DNA of 64,000 nt from assembly GCA_017936665.1 (NCBI GenBank), contig JAGBFB010000010.1, forward strand, positions 1-64,000, written 5' to 3'. The stretch's first letter is position 1. Every line of letters starts with the position of its first letter. This DNA comes from Spirochaetaceae bacterium (GTDB taxonomy: Bacteria; Spirochaetota; Spirochaetia; Treponematales; Treponemataceae). Shown in pieces: positions 1-9,140 of the stretch. The notes under the pieces are model-generated. The model did no database searches and was not told where the DNA came from. It saw only the letters and a program-made list of their open reading frames with translations. The translations under genes and the position numbers were made by a program.

Positions 1-100
1 GAATCCCATTTTCTTGAGCTATCAAATGTGAACCTTTTTCTCCGCGCTCGTAGTCTCGGACAACTTTTAGCTTAAACTCAACTGAATATTTTTTATTCAT
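1..100 (-). CDS. IS3-family transposase OrfA (N-terminal 33 residues, partial)
   Basis: The minus-strand ATG at 98-100 is preceded by a GGAGGTGT ribosome-binding site and opens a frame that runs off the left edge. The first residues read MNKKYSVEFKLKVVRDYERG, the typical start of the small helix-turn-helix protein (OrfA) of IS3/IS150 elements, which binds the terminal repeats and is normally fused to the DDE integrase OrfB by programmed frameshifting. Only the beginning is present, so whether the element is intact cannot be judged. Confidence 0.75.
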   Translation of the reverse strand, partial: MNKKYSVEFKLKVVRDYERGEKGSHLIAQENGI

Positions 101-143
101 ACTACACCTCCAATTGTGTCCAATTTTTTGGGTGCAGTTCACA
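1..143 (-). mobile_element. IS3-family insertion sequence, one end (rest outside window)
   Basis: The terminal inverted repeat reads inward on the minus strand from about 143, beginning TGTGAACTGCACCC and continuing through an A-run to TTGGACA. This resembles the ends of IS150-type IS3 elements, which start with TG and carry a CTGCACCC block. A transposase start follows directly. The exact outer base (143 or 141) is uncertain, and the target duplication cannot be checked because the other end lies outside the window. The sequence just outside the IS (about 161-258) is a copy of a repeat also found at 62100-62195, so the element landed in a repeat upstream of secG. Confidence 0.75.
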
Positions 144-262
144 ATTTTGGCTGAGAGTGTTTTCTTGTACGAATTTTCTAAATATACAATTTCTATGCGA
201 TTTTTGTATCAATTTTTGAATTTACAAAATTTATTCTTGCTTTATTTTGAAAAAAATTTACA
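144..262. repeat. Intergenic repeat family A, arm copy 1 (IS-interrupted)
   Basis: About 100 bases here match 62100-62195 closely. The longest shared block is ATGCGATTTTTGTATCAATT plus one T (195-215 and 62133-62153), flanked by further similarity such as TTTTGTACGAA or TTCTTGTACGAA and TTTACAAAATTT. At the other locus this sequence is the right arm of a long palindrome. Here the left arm is replaced by the IS end, which implies insertion into a pre-existing repeat. No gene is seen in 144-348. Confidence 0.65.
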
Positions 263-279
263 GATGTTTTGTTTAGTCC

Positions 280-308
280 TTGCATATTTTTCCCTTTTTG
301 AGTAGTAT
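280..308 (+). promoter_or_regulatory. Putative secG/V-ATPase operon promoter
   Basis: TTGCAT at 280-285 and TAGTAT at 303-308 are separated by exactly 17 bases. This is the only good sigma-70-like pair between the IS end and secG, and the leader to the secG ATG would be about 35 bases. Whether it drives all genes to the end of the V-ATPase cluster is an inference from the tight spacing downstream. Confidence 0.4.
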
Positions 309-348
309 GTACTGAAGAAAATTAGTACTTTTGTATTGGAGTAATAAA

Positions 349-726
349 ATGGGTGTAATTGGTATTATCTTATTAGTAGTTTTTGTAATCGTATGTATTT
401 TATTGGTTGCAATTGTTCTTCTTCAAAATGAAGATGGAAATGGGCTTGGAGGTCTTTTAGGTGGACCAAGTTCTACAACTTTTGGTTCTCAATCAGGAAA
501 TGTTCTTACAAAAACAACTTATGTTTTAGTTACATTATTTTTCTTAACAAGTTTTGCTCTTGCTTTTATTAACAAGGCTCCAACTGTAAAATCACTTGAT
601 GCCGCTGTTGAACAAACAGAAGAAACTGCTGGTGATAATGAATTCTGGAAGGAAGAAGCTCCTGCAGAAATGAAAGCAGACGATGTATCTAGCTCAACAG
701 AAACAACAGAAGTTGTAGCAGAATAA
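349..726 (+). CDS. secG: Preprotein translocase subunit SecG
   Basis: SecG is the small non-essential subunit of the SecYEG channel that assists protein export across the inner membrane. The 125-residue product has the family plan: a first membrane segment (about residues 2-23), the conserved LLQNEDGNGLGGLLGG stretch with a Gly-rich SSTTFGSQSG loop, and a second membrane segment (about 54-75). A long acidic C-terminal tail (about 80-125, rich in Glu, Ala, Ser and Thr) follows, as in other spirochaete SecG proteins. The ATG at 349 has GGAG about 7 bases upstream and is preferred over the in-frame TTG at 331. The EIIA-like gene begins 17 bases after the stop. Confidence 0.93.
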   Translation: MGVIGIILLVVFVIVCILLVAIVLLQNEDGNGLGGLLGGPSSTTFGSQSGNVLTKTTYVLVTLFFLTSFALAFINKAPTVKSLDAAVEQTEETAGDNEFWKEEAPAEMKADDVSSSTETTEVVAE

Positions 727-743
727 TTATTTTTGAGGTGTGT

Positions 744-1220
744 ATGACCCTTGCTGAAGTTTTTAATCCCAACATTATCAAAGTAGGGCTTGAAAGCGAC
801 GATAAAGATGAATTATTTGAAGAAATGGTACAGGTTATTGTAGATTCAGATTCTTCGCTTAATCGTGGAAAGTTATTAGAGGCTCTTGAACAACGAGAAT
901 CTTTGATGAGTACAGGGATCATACACGATGTAGCTGTTCCTCATGGTAAAACAGACGCTGTTAAAAATATTGTAGGTTGTGTTGGTTTGTCAAAAAAAGG
1001 GATTGATTATGATTCCTTGGATAATGAACCTGTACACATAGTTTTTATGTTAATTTATCCTACTGATTTAGGCGAAGAAAATTTACATATCTTTAAGCGA
1101 TTAGCTATAATTTTAGAAAGTGGTAGTTTTAAATCAGATTTGTTACAACAACAAACTCCTCAAGGTGTTTACGAAGTGATTTGCCGTTATGAAGAAGAAT
1201 TAGGTGATATGTATGTCTGA
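744..1220 (+). CDS. PTS EIIA (PtsN/fructose type) domain protein
   Basis: This 158-residue single-domain protein has the EIIA-2 fold signature, with the phosphorylatable histidine (His67) in AVPHGK and the downstream segment VHIVFMLIYP. Such free-standing EIIA proteins either carry phosphate from HPr to a sugar permease or act as nitrogen-PTS regulators (PtsN). No EIIB/EIIC gene is nearby, which favours a regulatory role. The ATG at 744 has GAGG at 735-738 and is chosen over the GTG at 738. The stop overlaps the next start by 8 bases, implying translational coupling to the V-ATPase genes. Confidence 0.85.
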   Translation: MTLAEVFNPNIIKVGLESDDKDELFEEMVQVIVDSDSSLNRGKLLEALEQRESLMSTGIIHDVAVPHGKTDAVKNIVGCVGLSKKGIDYDSLDNEPVHIVFMLIYPTDLGEENLHIFKRLAIILESGSFKSDLLQQQTPQGVYEVICRYEEELGDMYV

Positions 1221-1524
1221 AATTGATGTTATAAGTCACTTAATGAATGTAGAAAATCAGGCTTCTTCTTTAATCTATGATGCTCAAACTGTGGCAGAAA
1301 AAAATATTAGCGAAGCACGTGCAAAAGCTGATAGCCTATATAAAGAGCATTACGATAATTTAATAAAAGATTTTGAATCAAATTTGACAGAAACAAAAAA
1401 TAAAATTTTACAAGAAAATAGAAATTCCTTTCAAGAATATCAACAAAAAATTCAGTCTGTGGCACAAGACGAAAAATCATTTAATAATTTATTAGATTCT
1501 CTGCTTTTTAAGAGTGAAAAGTAG
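1213..1524 (+). CDS. V-type ATPase peripheral-stalk subunit G/H-like
   Basis: The product is 103 residues, almost entirely charged and predicted alpha-helical or coiled coil, with Ala, Glu and Lys heptad-like spacing (for example NISEARAKADSLYKEH). This is typical of the small G/H (NtpF, AhaH) subunit that pairs with subunit E to form the peripheral stalk. Position at the head of the ATPase cluster and size support the call, since these subunits are poorly conserved in sequence. The ATG at 1213 overlaps the preceding gene by 8 bases; the in-frame GTG at 1204 is less likely. The next gene starts 6 bases after the stop. Confidence 0.7.
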   Translation: MSEIDVISHLMNVENQASSLIYDAQTVAEKNISEARAKADSLYKEHYDNLIKDFESNLTETKNKILQENRNSFQEYQQKIQSVAQDEKSFNNLLDSLLFKSEK

Positions 1525-1530
1525 GTTGCT

Positions 1531-2547
1531 ATGGATAAGTCTGGAGCTTCTGCCTATGTTTATGCTAAAGCAAGTGGAATTATAGCTCGTTCTTTTGTTG
1601 GAAATCGTACAATAAAACTTTTTGAAACAAAATCTCTTTCAGAGCTATGGAGTTTGATTTTTAATACAGAAGTTCCCATGGTTCCAGAAATTATGCTTGC
1701 AAAACAAATTGAAGTTGAAGCACAAAAAAAATTTATTAAGCAATATATCGATTTAGTAAGTTGTTATTCAAAACCAGAACCTATTTTTACGATTCTTTTA
1801 CGTTTTTATGAATATTCAAATTTAAAAGATGTTGTTTCATCCCTTGTAACAGGAAAAAATCAACTACCTTCTCTTGTTGATATTGGAAAGTTTGCTACTA
1901 TTGATTATTCAAAATATCCTGATTTAGCCAAAATGACAGAAAATACAGAATTTTCCTGGTGTACAGAAATTCCTGATATTCATAAAGAAAAAGATTTTGA
2001 ATATAAACTTGATTTACAATATGTTAGAAGTGTTTGGGCTGCAATTCAAAAATTGCCAAAATCAGAACGAATTCCTGTAGAAAAAATTATAAAACAATCT
2101 TTATCTCAGAGAAATGTTGCTTGGGTTGTAAGATTAAAACTTTATTATAAATATACTAATGAACAAATTAAAAAGCGTTTATTATCAATTTCCGAAAATC
2201 CTACTGAAAATGACCCTATAGCAGGAGAAGCAATAAAAGTTCTTGATTTACCTGTGGATTCTTGGGCAGATTGGAAGCAAAGTGTTTATTCCGATTGCTT
2301 AAATCCTTATTTAGGCTCAGAAGATTGGACTGTAGATCCTCGGTGGCTTCAGCAGGCTATGAGTAAAAAAAATAATGCTTTAGCCTTAAAGACTTTTAGA
2401 CAGTATCCTTTTACAGCAAATGTTTTGGTAACTTGGTTTAAGATGAAGCAATTTGAACTTGATTGCATTAGAACTGCGGCAGAAGGTTTGCGATTAAATG
2501 TTTCTTCATCTGAAATAAAAAAAATTGCAGGATTTGAGCAGTTGTAA
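1531..2547 (+). CDS. V-type ATPase subunit C (AC39/d-like)
   Basis: Subunit C is the funnel-shaped central-stalk connector between the rotating proteolipid ring and the D/F shaft. The 338-residue length and soluble, helix-rich composition fit the family, and the start (SGASAYVYAKASGIIARSF) resembles other bacterial subunit C proteins, which begin with a Y-x-Y-x-x-A-R/K-type segment. It lies between the G/H-like gene and subunit I, the usual position. Similarity to well-studied subunits C is modest by eye, so the call leans on context. Confidence 0.75.
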   Translation: MDKSGASAYVYAKASGIIARSFVGNRTIKLFETKSLSELWSLIFNTEVPMVPEIMLAKQIEVEAQKKFIKQYIDLVSCYSKPEPIFTILLRFYEYSNLKDVVSSLVTGKNQLPSLVDIGKFATIDYSKYPDLAKMTENTEFSWCTEIPDIHKEKDFEYKLDLQYVRSVWAAIQKLPKSERIPVEKIIKQSLSQRNVAWVVRLKLYYKYTNEQIKKRLLSISENPTENDPIAGEAIKVLDLPVDSWADWKQSVYSDCLNPYLGSEDWTVDPRWLQQAMSKKNNALALKTFRQYPFTANVLVTWFKMKQFELDCIRTAAEGLRLNVSSSEIKKIAGFEQL

Positions 2548-2562
2548 TATAATGGAGTAGTT

Positions 2563-4557
2563 ATGGCACGAACAGCAACTATGCGTCTTTTAGAGTTAAT
2601 GGTTCTAAAAGAAGACATTGCAAAAGTAATAGAATATATCGGAAAAGCAAAATGCTTTCAGTTTGATACAGACTTAGATGAAATTAAATCTTCTGTTTCA
2701 AATTCTTTTAAAGATACTTTTGATAAATTACAACTTGTAAGAAATTTTCTTGGTATTCAAGATGTAGAAGATTATGATGATGATTTTGCTTTACCTTCTG
2801 AGCAAGATGAGATTAGAGCAAATACAATTCTTGATTCTATTGATGATTTGAAAAAACGGGAATCTCAAGCAGCTGAAGAAAAAAAACGCATTGATGATGC
2901 TTACAAAGAAGCTCTTTCTTTTTCAAATTTGAAAGTACCTTATTCTCAATTGGATCATCTTTCTTTTTTAAGTTTACGAATAGGAAAAATCGATCCAAAG
3001 GTTTATGAGGAATTGGCTTTTGCTGTTGGAACTCGTGGAATTGTTATTCCTCTAGGTGAAGATAAATCAAAGATTCTTGCAGCATCTTCTAAAAAAGGAA
3101 GATTTGCCTTAGATTCAGAATTAAAAAAATACGGTTTTGTGGCTTTAGAAATTCCAGAAAATTTTAAGGGAATTCCTGATGATGTTTTAGCTTCAATGCA
3201 AATTGAAGCTGCAAAGGTAAAAGAAACTTTAGATTCTATTCAAGAAGAACGAAAAAATTTTGCAGATACTCATAAAGATGAAGTAATTTCTTTGTTGCGA
3301 CATTATTCAATTGGAATGCAGGTTCAAGCAATTCAAAATAAACTAGAATCTACTCAGTTAGTTTATAGAATTACCGGTTGGATTCCTTTAAGTCAATCAA
3401 GAGATTTTATGAATGATTTAGATGAACTTACAGAAGGAAGAATTGCAATCCGTCAATTTAATCCAAATGAAGTTCCTGCTGTAAAATCTGGTAGAGAAAA
3501 AGTTCCTGTAAAACTTAACCATGGAAAGATTGTAGGCAATTTTGACAGAATGGTTTTTAGTTACGGTGCTCCTCTTTATGGAACAATCGATCCAACTCCT
3601 TTTGTTGCCTTCTTTTTTACATTACTTTTTGGATTGATGTTTGGAGATGCTGGTCAAGGTTTGGTTTTCTTAATTCTTGGAATTTTAATGACAACTGGCG
3701 TAATAAAAAAGTTTCCAGTTTTAGGTGCAGGTTTTGGTCCAGTTTTTGTTTGTATCGGAATTAGTAGTACCATAATGGGAATTTTAACTGGTGAGTTTTT
3801 TGGTAATGGTCAAATTTTAGAACCTGTATCTAAATTTTTAAAAGGATTATTTGGTGTAACAAGTCATGGTCCTATTTTACATCTTATGCCATCAGCTAGT
3901 TCCATCGATAAACTTTTTTATTTCTTGTTATTTACCATGGGAATTGGTTTTATCATCAACTCTGTGGGCTTAGTGATAAATATTATAAATAATTTTTCAC
4001 TTGGAAGAATTGGTAAAGCAATTTTCAGCAAAACTGGTATTTGTGGAACAATTTTCTTTTGGTATGTGGTTTTTATCGCAATCAAAGTTTTCTTTCTTAA
4101 AAGTCCAATCTTTATTTATGATTGGATAATTTTAGGAATTTGTCTTTTAGGAATCTTTTTTTCAGAACCACTGACTCGTTTGGTAGAAGGTCATCATCCT
4201 GTTTTAGAAAATGGACTTGTTGCTACCATTGTAGAAGGTGTTGTTGAACTTCTTGAAGTTGTTTCAAGTTATCTTTCTAATTCAGTTAGTTTTTTGCGTG
4301 TAGGAGCCTTTGCTCTTGCTCATGCTGTTTTAGGATACATCATTTTTACAATGACTTCTTTAATTCAGTCTAATGGTGGAATTGGTGGAACTGCAGGAAG
4401 TATTGCTGTTTCGATTTTTGGAAATTTATTAGTTATCGTTCTTGAAGGAATGATTGTTGCAATTCAGGTAGTGCGTTTGCAATATTATGAATTTTTCTCA
4501 AAGTTTTTTACAGAAACTGGTAAAGAATTTGAACCATTTGAGTTCAAATATAAATAA
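2563..4557 (+). CDS. V-type ATPase subunit I (a-subunit, ion channel)
   Basis: Subunit I (NtpI, eukaryotic a) provides the ion half-channels beside the proteolipid ring. The 664-residue product has a cytoplasmic N-terminal half (about 1-340, charged, with coiled-coil segments) and a C-terminal half with about seven or eight membrane segments starting near FVAFFFTLLFGLMFGDAGQG. The essential channel arginine lies in SFLRVGAFALAHA (Arg about 579), the hallmark of the family. The ATG at 2563 starts 15 bases after subunit C. The product ends just before the K-subunit Shine-Dalgarno sequence. Confidence 0.93.
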   Translation: MARTATMRLLELMVLKEDIAKVIEYIGKAKCFQFDTDLDEIKSSVSNSFKDTFDKLQLVRNFLGIQDVEDYDDDFALPSEQDEIRANTILDSIDDLKKRESQAAEEKKRIDDAYKEALSFSNLKVPYSQLDHLSFLSLRIGKIDPKVYEELAFAVGTRGIVIPLGEDKSKILAASSKKGRFALDSELKKYGFVALEIPENFKGIPDDVLASMQIEAAKVKETLDSIQEERKNFADTHKDEVISLLRHYSIGMQVQAIQNKLESTQLVYRITGWIPLSQSRDFMNDLDELTEGRIAIRQFNPNEVPAVKSGREKVPVKLNHGKIVGNFDRMVFSYGAPLYGTIDPTPFVAFFFTLLFGLMFGDAGQGLVFLILGILMTTGVIKKFPVLGAGFGPVFVCIGISSTIMGILTGEFFGNGQILEPVSKFLKGLFGVTSHGPILHLMPSASSIDKLFYFLLFTMGIGFIINSVGLVINIINNFSLGRIGKAIFSKTGICGTIFFWYVVFIAIKVFFLKSPIFIYDWIILGICLLGIFFSEPLTRLVEGHHPVLENGLVATIVEGVVELLEVVSSYLSNSVSFLRVGAFALAHAVLGYIIFTMTSLIQSNGGIGGTAGSIAVSIFGNLLVIVLEGMIVAIQVVRLQYYEFFSKFFTETGKEFEPFEFKYK

Positions 4558-4585
4558 ATTTGTTACAATAAATTTGGAGGACAAT

Positions 4586-4951
4586 ATGAACAAAAAAAAT
4601 TTTTTGGTGGCATTTTTTATGCTTTGTTTTGTTTTAACAGGGGCTTTTGCTCAAGAAGCTGATGTTATGGCAATTAATGATGTAGCTTCAGTTCCTGCTA
4701 CAGAAGTAGTTGAAGAAGCAGAAGTTAAAGAAGCTGATAATACTTCAACAATTAAATACATCGCTGCTGCTATTGCAGTTGCAGTTGCTTGTATTGCTGG
4801 TAGTATGGCTGTAGGTAAAATTGGTGCTGCTGCTATGGGTGCAATGAGTGAAAATGCAGAACTTTCAGGAAAGGCTCTTCCTTTTGTAGGTCTTGCTGAA
4901 GGTATTTGTCTTTGGGGCTTCCTTGTAGCTTTGCTTATCCTTTTTGTTTAA
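4586..4951 (+). CDS. V-type ATPase subunit K (proteolipid) with N-terminal signal-like extension
   Basis: The proteolipid forms the rotating ring that carries H+ or Na+. This 121-residue product has two C-terminal membrane helices. The ion-binding carboxylate is Glu105 in FVGLAEGICLWGF, and helix 1 carries the Gly/Ala-rich GKIGAAAMGAM motif. Unusually, these are preceded by a signal-peptide-like segment (residues 1-22, ending TGAFAQ) and about 30 acidic residues. The ATG at 4586 follows GGAGG at 4577-4580 with good spacing and is clearly the start; the upstream in-frame ATG lies inside subunit I. Na+ versus H+ specificity cannot be decided here. Confidence 0.92.
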   Translation: MNKKNFLVAFFMLCFVLTGAFAQEADVMAINDVASVPATEVVEEAEVKEADNTSTIKYIAAAIAVAVACIAGSMAVGKIGAAAMGAMSENAELSGKALPFVGLAEGICLWGFLVALLILFV

Positions 4952-4968
4952 TTTGGATTTTTTGTAAA

Positions 4969-5307
4969 GTGAATTATTTTATTATTGGGGAGCGAGAACT
5001 TGTTTTAGCTTTTTCTCTTGTTGGTGTTTCTGGTGCAGTTGCAGTAAATCGTGCTGAAGCCTTAGAAATATTTAATCAAGTTACAGGAAAAGGTTCAGGA
5101 CAGTTATCCGCTCCTTCAGTAGAGCAAATACCAAAGGTTCTCATTCTTACAGAAGAAGTTTCTGCCATGCTAGAAAGTGAAGTTTTAGATTGGCAGATGA
5201 AGGGAAATTATCCTTTAATAGTAGAAATTCCAGGTATTCACGGACATTTGCAAGGTCATAAATCTCTTTCAGATTCAATTCGTGAAGCGGTTGGAATTAG
5301 TGTTTAA
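4969..5307 (+). CDS. V-type ATPase subunit F
   Basis: Subunit F is a small Rossmann-like protein that binds the central shaft subunit D and regulates rotation. A GTG start at 4969 gives 112 residues beginning (M)NYFIIGERELVLAFSLVGV, matching the usual subunit F opening of a beta strand, I-G-D/E-R/E, then L-x-F-x-L-x-G-V. The C-terminal part has the conserved YPLIVEIPG strand. The frame extends upstream, but those codons overlap subunit K and do not look like the family. The ribosome-binding site is weak, so translation is probably coupled to subunit K, whose stop is 17 bases upstream. Confidence 0.87.
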   Translation: MNYFIIGERELVLAFSLVGVSGAVAVNRAEALEIFNQVTGKGSGQLSAPSVEQIPKVLILTEEVSAMLESEVLDWQMKGNYPLIVEIPGIHGHLQGHKSLSDSIREAVGISV

Positions 5308-5339
5308 CGCAATTTATATTTTACGGAAGAAAAATAATT

Positions 5340-5981
5340 ATGGAAGAATTACGTTCCACAGATATTCTTGATAAAGAAATTCAAGAAGATGCTAGAAAAA
5401 AGGCTGAAAAAATAGTTAAAAATTCTCAGATTGAATCCCAAAATATTCTTGATGGTGTAGATAGTAAATTAAAAACAGCCCGTGAAGAAAAAGAAAAATT
5501 TTATGCAGAAAAAATTGCTAGATTTGAAAAAGATACAAATGCTGCTCTTCCATTAGAAAAACAACGATTTTTAGTTTCTTTTGAAGATGAGCAGGTTACT
5601 CAAGGTATAAAAAAATATCTTGAAAAACTTTCTATTGAAAAAAAAGCAGAACTTTTAAAATCTTTATTGCAAAAATACAAACCTACTTTAGAAAATCACA
5701 AAGTGTATATTTTTACAGTTGATTTTGAAAAAAAATTAGCTGAAAAAATTGTTGAAGATATATTAGGAAGTAAAAATATCATTTCTTGTAATGAACTTTC
5801 TGATTTTGAAAAGCATATCCTTACAGAAGAAAATGCTAATTTTGTTCAAGGTTTTGTTTTGAAATCTGAAAATTCTTTGATTACATGTAGAGTATTACTT
5901 TCAGAAATTATAAATAAGATTAAAGATGAAAATAGTTTTGAGTTAGCTCAAACATTGTTTGGTGGGAGGCTTCCTCAATGA
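5340..5981 (+). CDS. V-type ATPase subunit E (peripheral stalk)
   Basis: The 213-residue product has a long charged N-terminal helix (about 1-90, rich in Lys and Glu) and a mixed C-terminal domain (about 100-213) ending with [12 protein letters not shown]. This is the layout of subunit E, which with G/H clamps the catalytic head against the membrane sector. The C-terminal E-N-x-L-x-x-R-like segment is typical of family members. It overlaps the start of subunit A in an ATGA arrangement, indicating translational coupling. Identification is strengthened by operon position. Confidence 0.85.
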   Translation: MEELRSTDILDKEIQEDARKKAEKIVKNSQIESQNILDGVDSKLKTAREEKEKFYAEKIARFEKDTNAALPLEKQRFLVSFEDEQVTQGIKKYLEKLSIEKKAELLKSLLQKYKPTLENHKVYIFTVDFEKKLAEKIVEDILGSKNIISCNELSDFEKHILTEENANFVQGFVLKSENSLITCRVLLSEIINKIKDENSFELAQTLFGGRLPQ

Positions 5982-7744
5982 TTGAAGGTAGAATAACAAG
6001 AATTTCAGGTCCTATCATTTATGCTGAAGGATTAGGTGCTTGTGGACTTTATGATGTTGTAGATGTGGGGGATGCACGACTTATTGGTGAAATCATTCGA
6101 CTTAATAAGGATTGTGCAACAATTCAGGTTTATGAAGATGATACAGGGCTAAAAATTGGTGAAAAAGTAGTTTGTAATCAACGCCCTCTTTCTTTACGGT
6201 TAGGGCCTGGTTTGGTTGGTACAATTTATGACGGTATTCAGCGCCCTCTAAAAGCTATGTATGAAGATGCAGGTTCTTTTTTATTGCCAGGACAAAGAAC
6301 AGAGCCTCTTGATTCACAAAAAAAATGGCACTTTGAACCATCTGTTTCTGTAGGAGATTTAATTGGTTGTGGATGTGTTGTAGGTTCTGTTCAAGAAACT
6401 GAATCAATTTTGCATAAAATTATGGTTCCTTCTACGATAAAAGGAAATTCCATAAAATCAGTTGTTCCTGCTGGTGAATATACAATAGATGATGTGGTTG
6501 CCACAACAAACTTAGATGAAAATATTTATCTATCACAATATTGGCCTGTAAGAAAACCTCGTCCTTATGCAGAAAAATTAACTGTTTCTGAACCATTGAT
6601 TACAGGACAGCGTGTTATTGACGTTTTCTTCCCATTGTCAAAAGGTGGAACAGCTGCAATTCCTGGAGGATTTGGAACAGGAAAGACCATGACACAGCAT
6701 GCTATTGCAAAATGGTGTGATGCTGACTTAATCGTATATATTGGTTGCGGTGAACGGGGAAACGAAATGACTGATGTATTAACAGAATTTCCTTCTCTTA
6801 TTGACCCACGAACAGGTCGTTCTCTTATGGAAAGAACAATTTTGATTGCAAATACATCAAATATGCCTGTTGCTGCCCGAGAAGTTTCTCTTTATTCAGG
6901 AATAACTTTGGCAGAGTATTATCGTGATATGGGATACGCTGTTGCAATTATGGCGGATTCCACAAGCCGATGGGCAGAAGCCTTGCGTGAACTTTCTGGT
7001 CGTATGGAAGAAATGCCTGCCGAAGAAGGTTTCCCTGCTTATCTTCCTACAAGATTGGCTGAGTTTTACGAAAGAGCAGGACGAGTTACAACTCTTTGCA
7101 ATAAAGAAGGTTCAGTTTCTGTAATTGGTGCAGTTTCGCCTCCTGGAGGTGACTTTTCAGAGCCTGTTACTCAGCATACAAAACGCTTTATTCGTTGTTT
7201 CTGGGCTTTGGATAGAGAACTTGCAAATGCTCGTCATTATCCAGCAATTGGATGGATTGATTCCTATTCAGAATACGCAGATGAGGTGCGTGAATGGTGG
7301 GATAAACTTGATACTCGTTGGGCTCAAATTCGCCAAGATGCTTTAGACTTACTAAAACGAGAACAGCGTCTTCAGCAAATTGTTCGCTTAATTGGACCAG
7401 ACGCTTTACCAGATACTGAACGACTTATCCTTGTTGTTTCTGAAATGATAAAAAACGGATTTTTGCAACAAAATGCTTTTGATGATATTGATGTTTTCTC
7501 TGTTCCAGAAAAGCAAATTATGATTTTACAGTTAATTATTCAATATTATAAAAGAGCCTATTCAATTATCAAACAAGGTGCACCTTTGATGAAAGTTACA
7601 AATCTTCCTGTAAGAGAAGAAATTGTGCGTATTAAAACTTCTATTGCAAACGATAATTTAACTCAAATTTCGGCTGTGGAATCTCACTTAGAAGAACAAA
7701 TTAGTTCATTAGAAAAAATTTATCGAAGGGCGGATGTACTATGA
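5978..7744 (+). CDS. atpA: V-type ATPase catalytic subunit A
   Basis: Subunit A hydrolyses or synthesises ATP in the A3B3 head. The 588-residue length is standard. The P-loop GGFGTGKT lies at residues 230-237 (Lys236) and is followed by the GCGERGNEM segment with the catalytic-site glutamate. The non-homologous insert typical of A subunits (about 90-190) is present, as is the [10 protein letters not shown]-like segment [14 protein letters not shown]. It begins with an ATGA overlap with subunit E and ends with an ATGA overlap with subunit B. Nothing is missing from the catalytic motifs, so the enzyme should be active. Confidence 0.97.
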   Translation: MIEGRITRISGPIIYAEGLGACGLYDVVDVGDARLIGEIIRLNKDCATIQVYEDDTGLKIGEKVVCNQRPLSLRLGPGLVGTIYDGIQRPLKAMYEDAGSFLLPGQRTEPLDSQKKWHFEPSVSVGDLIGCGCVVGSVQETESILHKIMVPSTIKGNSIKSVVPAGEYTIDDVVATTNLDENIYLSQYWPVRKPRPYAEKLTVSEPLITGQRVIDVFFPLSKGGTAAIPGGFGTGKTMTQHAIAKWCDADLIVYIGCGERGNEMTDVLTEFPSLIDPRTGRSLMERTILIANTSNMPVAAREVSLYSGITLAEYYRDMGYAVAIMADSTSRWAEALRELSGRMEEMPAEEGFPAYLPTRLAEFYERAGRVTTLCNKEGSVSVIGAVSPPGGDFSEPVTQHTKRFIRCFWALDRELANARHYPAIGWIDSYSEYADEVREWWDKLDTRWAQIRQDALDLLKREQRLQQIVRLIGPDALPDTERLILVVSEMIKNGFLQQNAFDDIDVFSVPEKQIMILQLIIQYYKRAYSIIKQGAPLMKVTNLPVREEIVRIKTSIANDNLTQISAVESHLEEQISSLEKIYRRADVL

Positions 7745-9117
7745 AAGGTGTAGAATATAAAGGTTGTAATTCTGTTGATGGACCAATTATCGTAGTTCGT
7801 CGAAGCGAAAATATTTTTTATGGTGAAATTGCGGCTGTTCGAGATAGATTTGGTGCAAAAAAAATCGGTCGAGTTATCGATGTTTCTGAAGAATATGCTA
7901 TTGTACAAATTTTTGGTTCTACAACTGGACTTGATTTAGATGAAACAACTCTTGAATTCCTTGAAACTCCAATGGAATTGCGTGTTGGAGAAGGTTTGCT
8001 TGGTCGTATTTTTAATGGTCTTGGGCAACCAATTGACGGGTACAAAGATATTATTTCTTCAAAAAAAGTAAATGTAAATGGATATCCTATAAATCCTTAT
8101 GCTCGTGTATATCCTCGAGATTTTATTCAAACAGGAATTAGTTCTATTGACGGAATGAACACTTTGATTCGTGGTCAAAAACTTCCTATTTTTTCAGGTA
8201 ACGGACTTCCTCATAACAAACTTGCAGCACAAATTATCCGTCAGGCAAAAATTCGTAACAGCGATGAACAATTTGTAATGGTTTTTGCTGGAATGGGAAT
8301 TAAATACGATGTGGCTAGGTTCTTTGTAAAAACTTTTGAAGAATCTGGAGTTTTGTCTAAGGTTGTAATGTTTCAGTCTTTGGCAGATGCACCTTCTATC
8401 GAAAGAATTATTACTCCTCGCTGTGCTTTAACTGCGGCAGAATATCTTGCTTACGAAAAAGGAATGCACGTTCTTGTTGTAATGACAGATATGACAAACT
8501 ACTGCGAAGCTTTACGCGAAATTTCTACAACTCGTGGAGAAGTTCCAGGAAGAAAAGGTTATCCTGGATATTTGTATTCAGACTTAGCCGAACTTTACGA
8601 GCGGGCTGGAAAAGTAAAAGGTTCTAATGGTTCAATTACTCAAATTCCAATTTTAACTATGCCAAATGATGATATTTCTCATCCAATTCCTGACCTTACA
8701 GGATATATTACAGAAGGACAAATTGTTCTTGATAGAGAAATGTCTCAAAAAGGAATGTATCCTCCAGTTGCGGGGCTTCCAAGTCTTTCTCGTCTTATGA
8801 AGGACGGAATTGGAGAAGGAATGACAAGGGAAGATCACAAAGATGTTTCTAGTCAACTTTTTGCTGCCTACTCTAAAGTAAAAAGCGTTAGAAGTTTGGC
8901 TTCAATCATTGGTGAAGAAGAACTTGCTCCTTTGGATAAATTATATTTGAAATTCGGTGAAAAACTTGAAAGTGAATTTTTATCTCAAAGTGAATTTGAA
9001 GATAGAACAATAGAACAGACTTTGGATTTAGGTTGGAAAGTTCTTTCAATTCTTCCTAAAAGTGAACTTTACAGAATTAAACCTGAATTTATTGAAAAAT
9101 ATATGCCTAAAGAATAA
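7741..9117 (+). CDS. atpB: V-type ATPase subunit B
   Basis: Subunit B is the non-catalytic nucleotide-site partner of A in the head. The 458-residue product has the expected [11 protein letters not shown] segment in place of a P-loop (about residues 150-160), the FAGMGIKYD strand, and the [12 protein letters not shown] and [14 protein letters not shown] motifs that are near-invariant in B subunits. It starts in ATGA overlap with subunit A and is followed by subunit D after 23 bases. Length and motifs are those of an intact protein. Confidence 0.97.
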   Translation: MKGVEYKGCNSVDGPIIVVRRSENIFYGEIAAVRDRFGAKKIGRVIDVSEEYAIVQIFGSTTGLDLDETTLEFLETPMELRVGEGLLGRIFNGLGQPIDGYKDIISSKKVNVNGYPINPYARVYPRDFIQTGISSIDGMNTLIRGQKLPIFSGNGLPHNKLAAQIIRQAKIRNSDEQFVMVFAGMGIKYDVARFFVKTFEESGVLSKVVMFQSLADAPSIERIITPRCALTAAEYLAYEKGMHVLVVMTDMTNYCEALREISTTRGEVPGRKGYPGYLYSDLAELYERAGKVKGSNGSITQIPILTMPNDDISHPIPDLTGYITEGQIVLDREMSQKGMYPPVAGLPSLSRLMKDGIGEGMTREDHKDVSSQLFAAYSKVKSVRSLASIIGEEELAPLDKLYLKFGEKLESEFLSQSEFEDRTIEQTLDLGWKVLSILPKSELYRIKPEFIEKYMPKE

Positions 9118-9140
9118 AAGGGTGGTATAATTTAGAAGAT

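Noticed and set aside
114-305. Open frame of 63 codons upstream of secG
   Set aside because: It runs across the IS end and the repeat arm, has no ribosome-binding site and encodes a Phe/Leu-rich product typical of AT-rich non-coding DNA.
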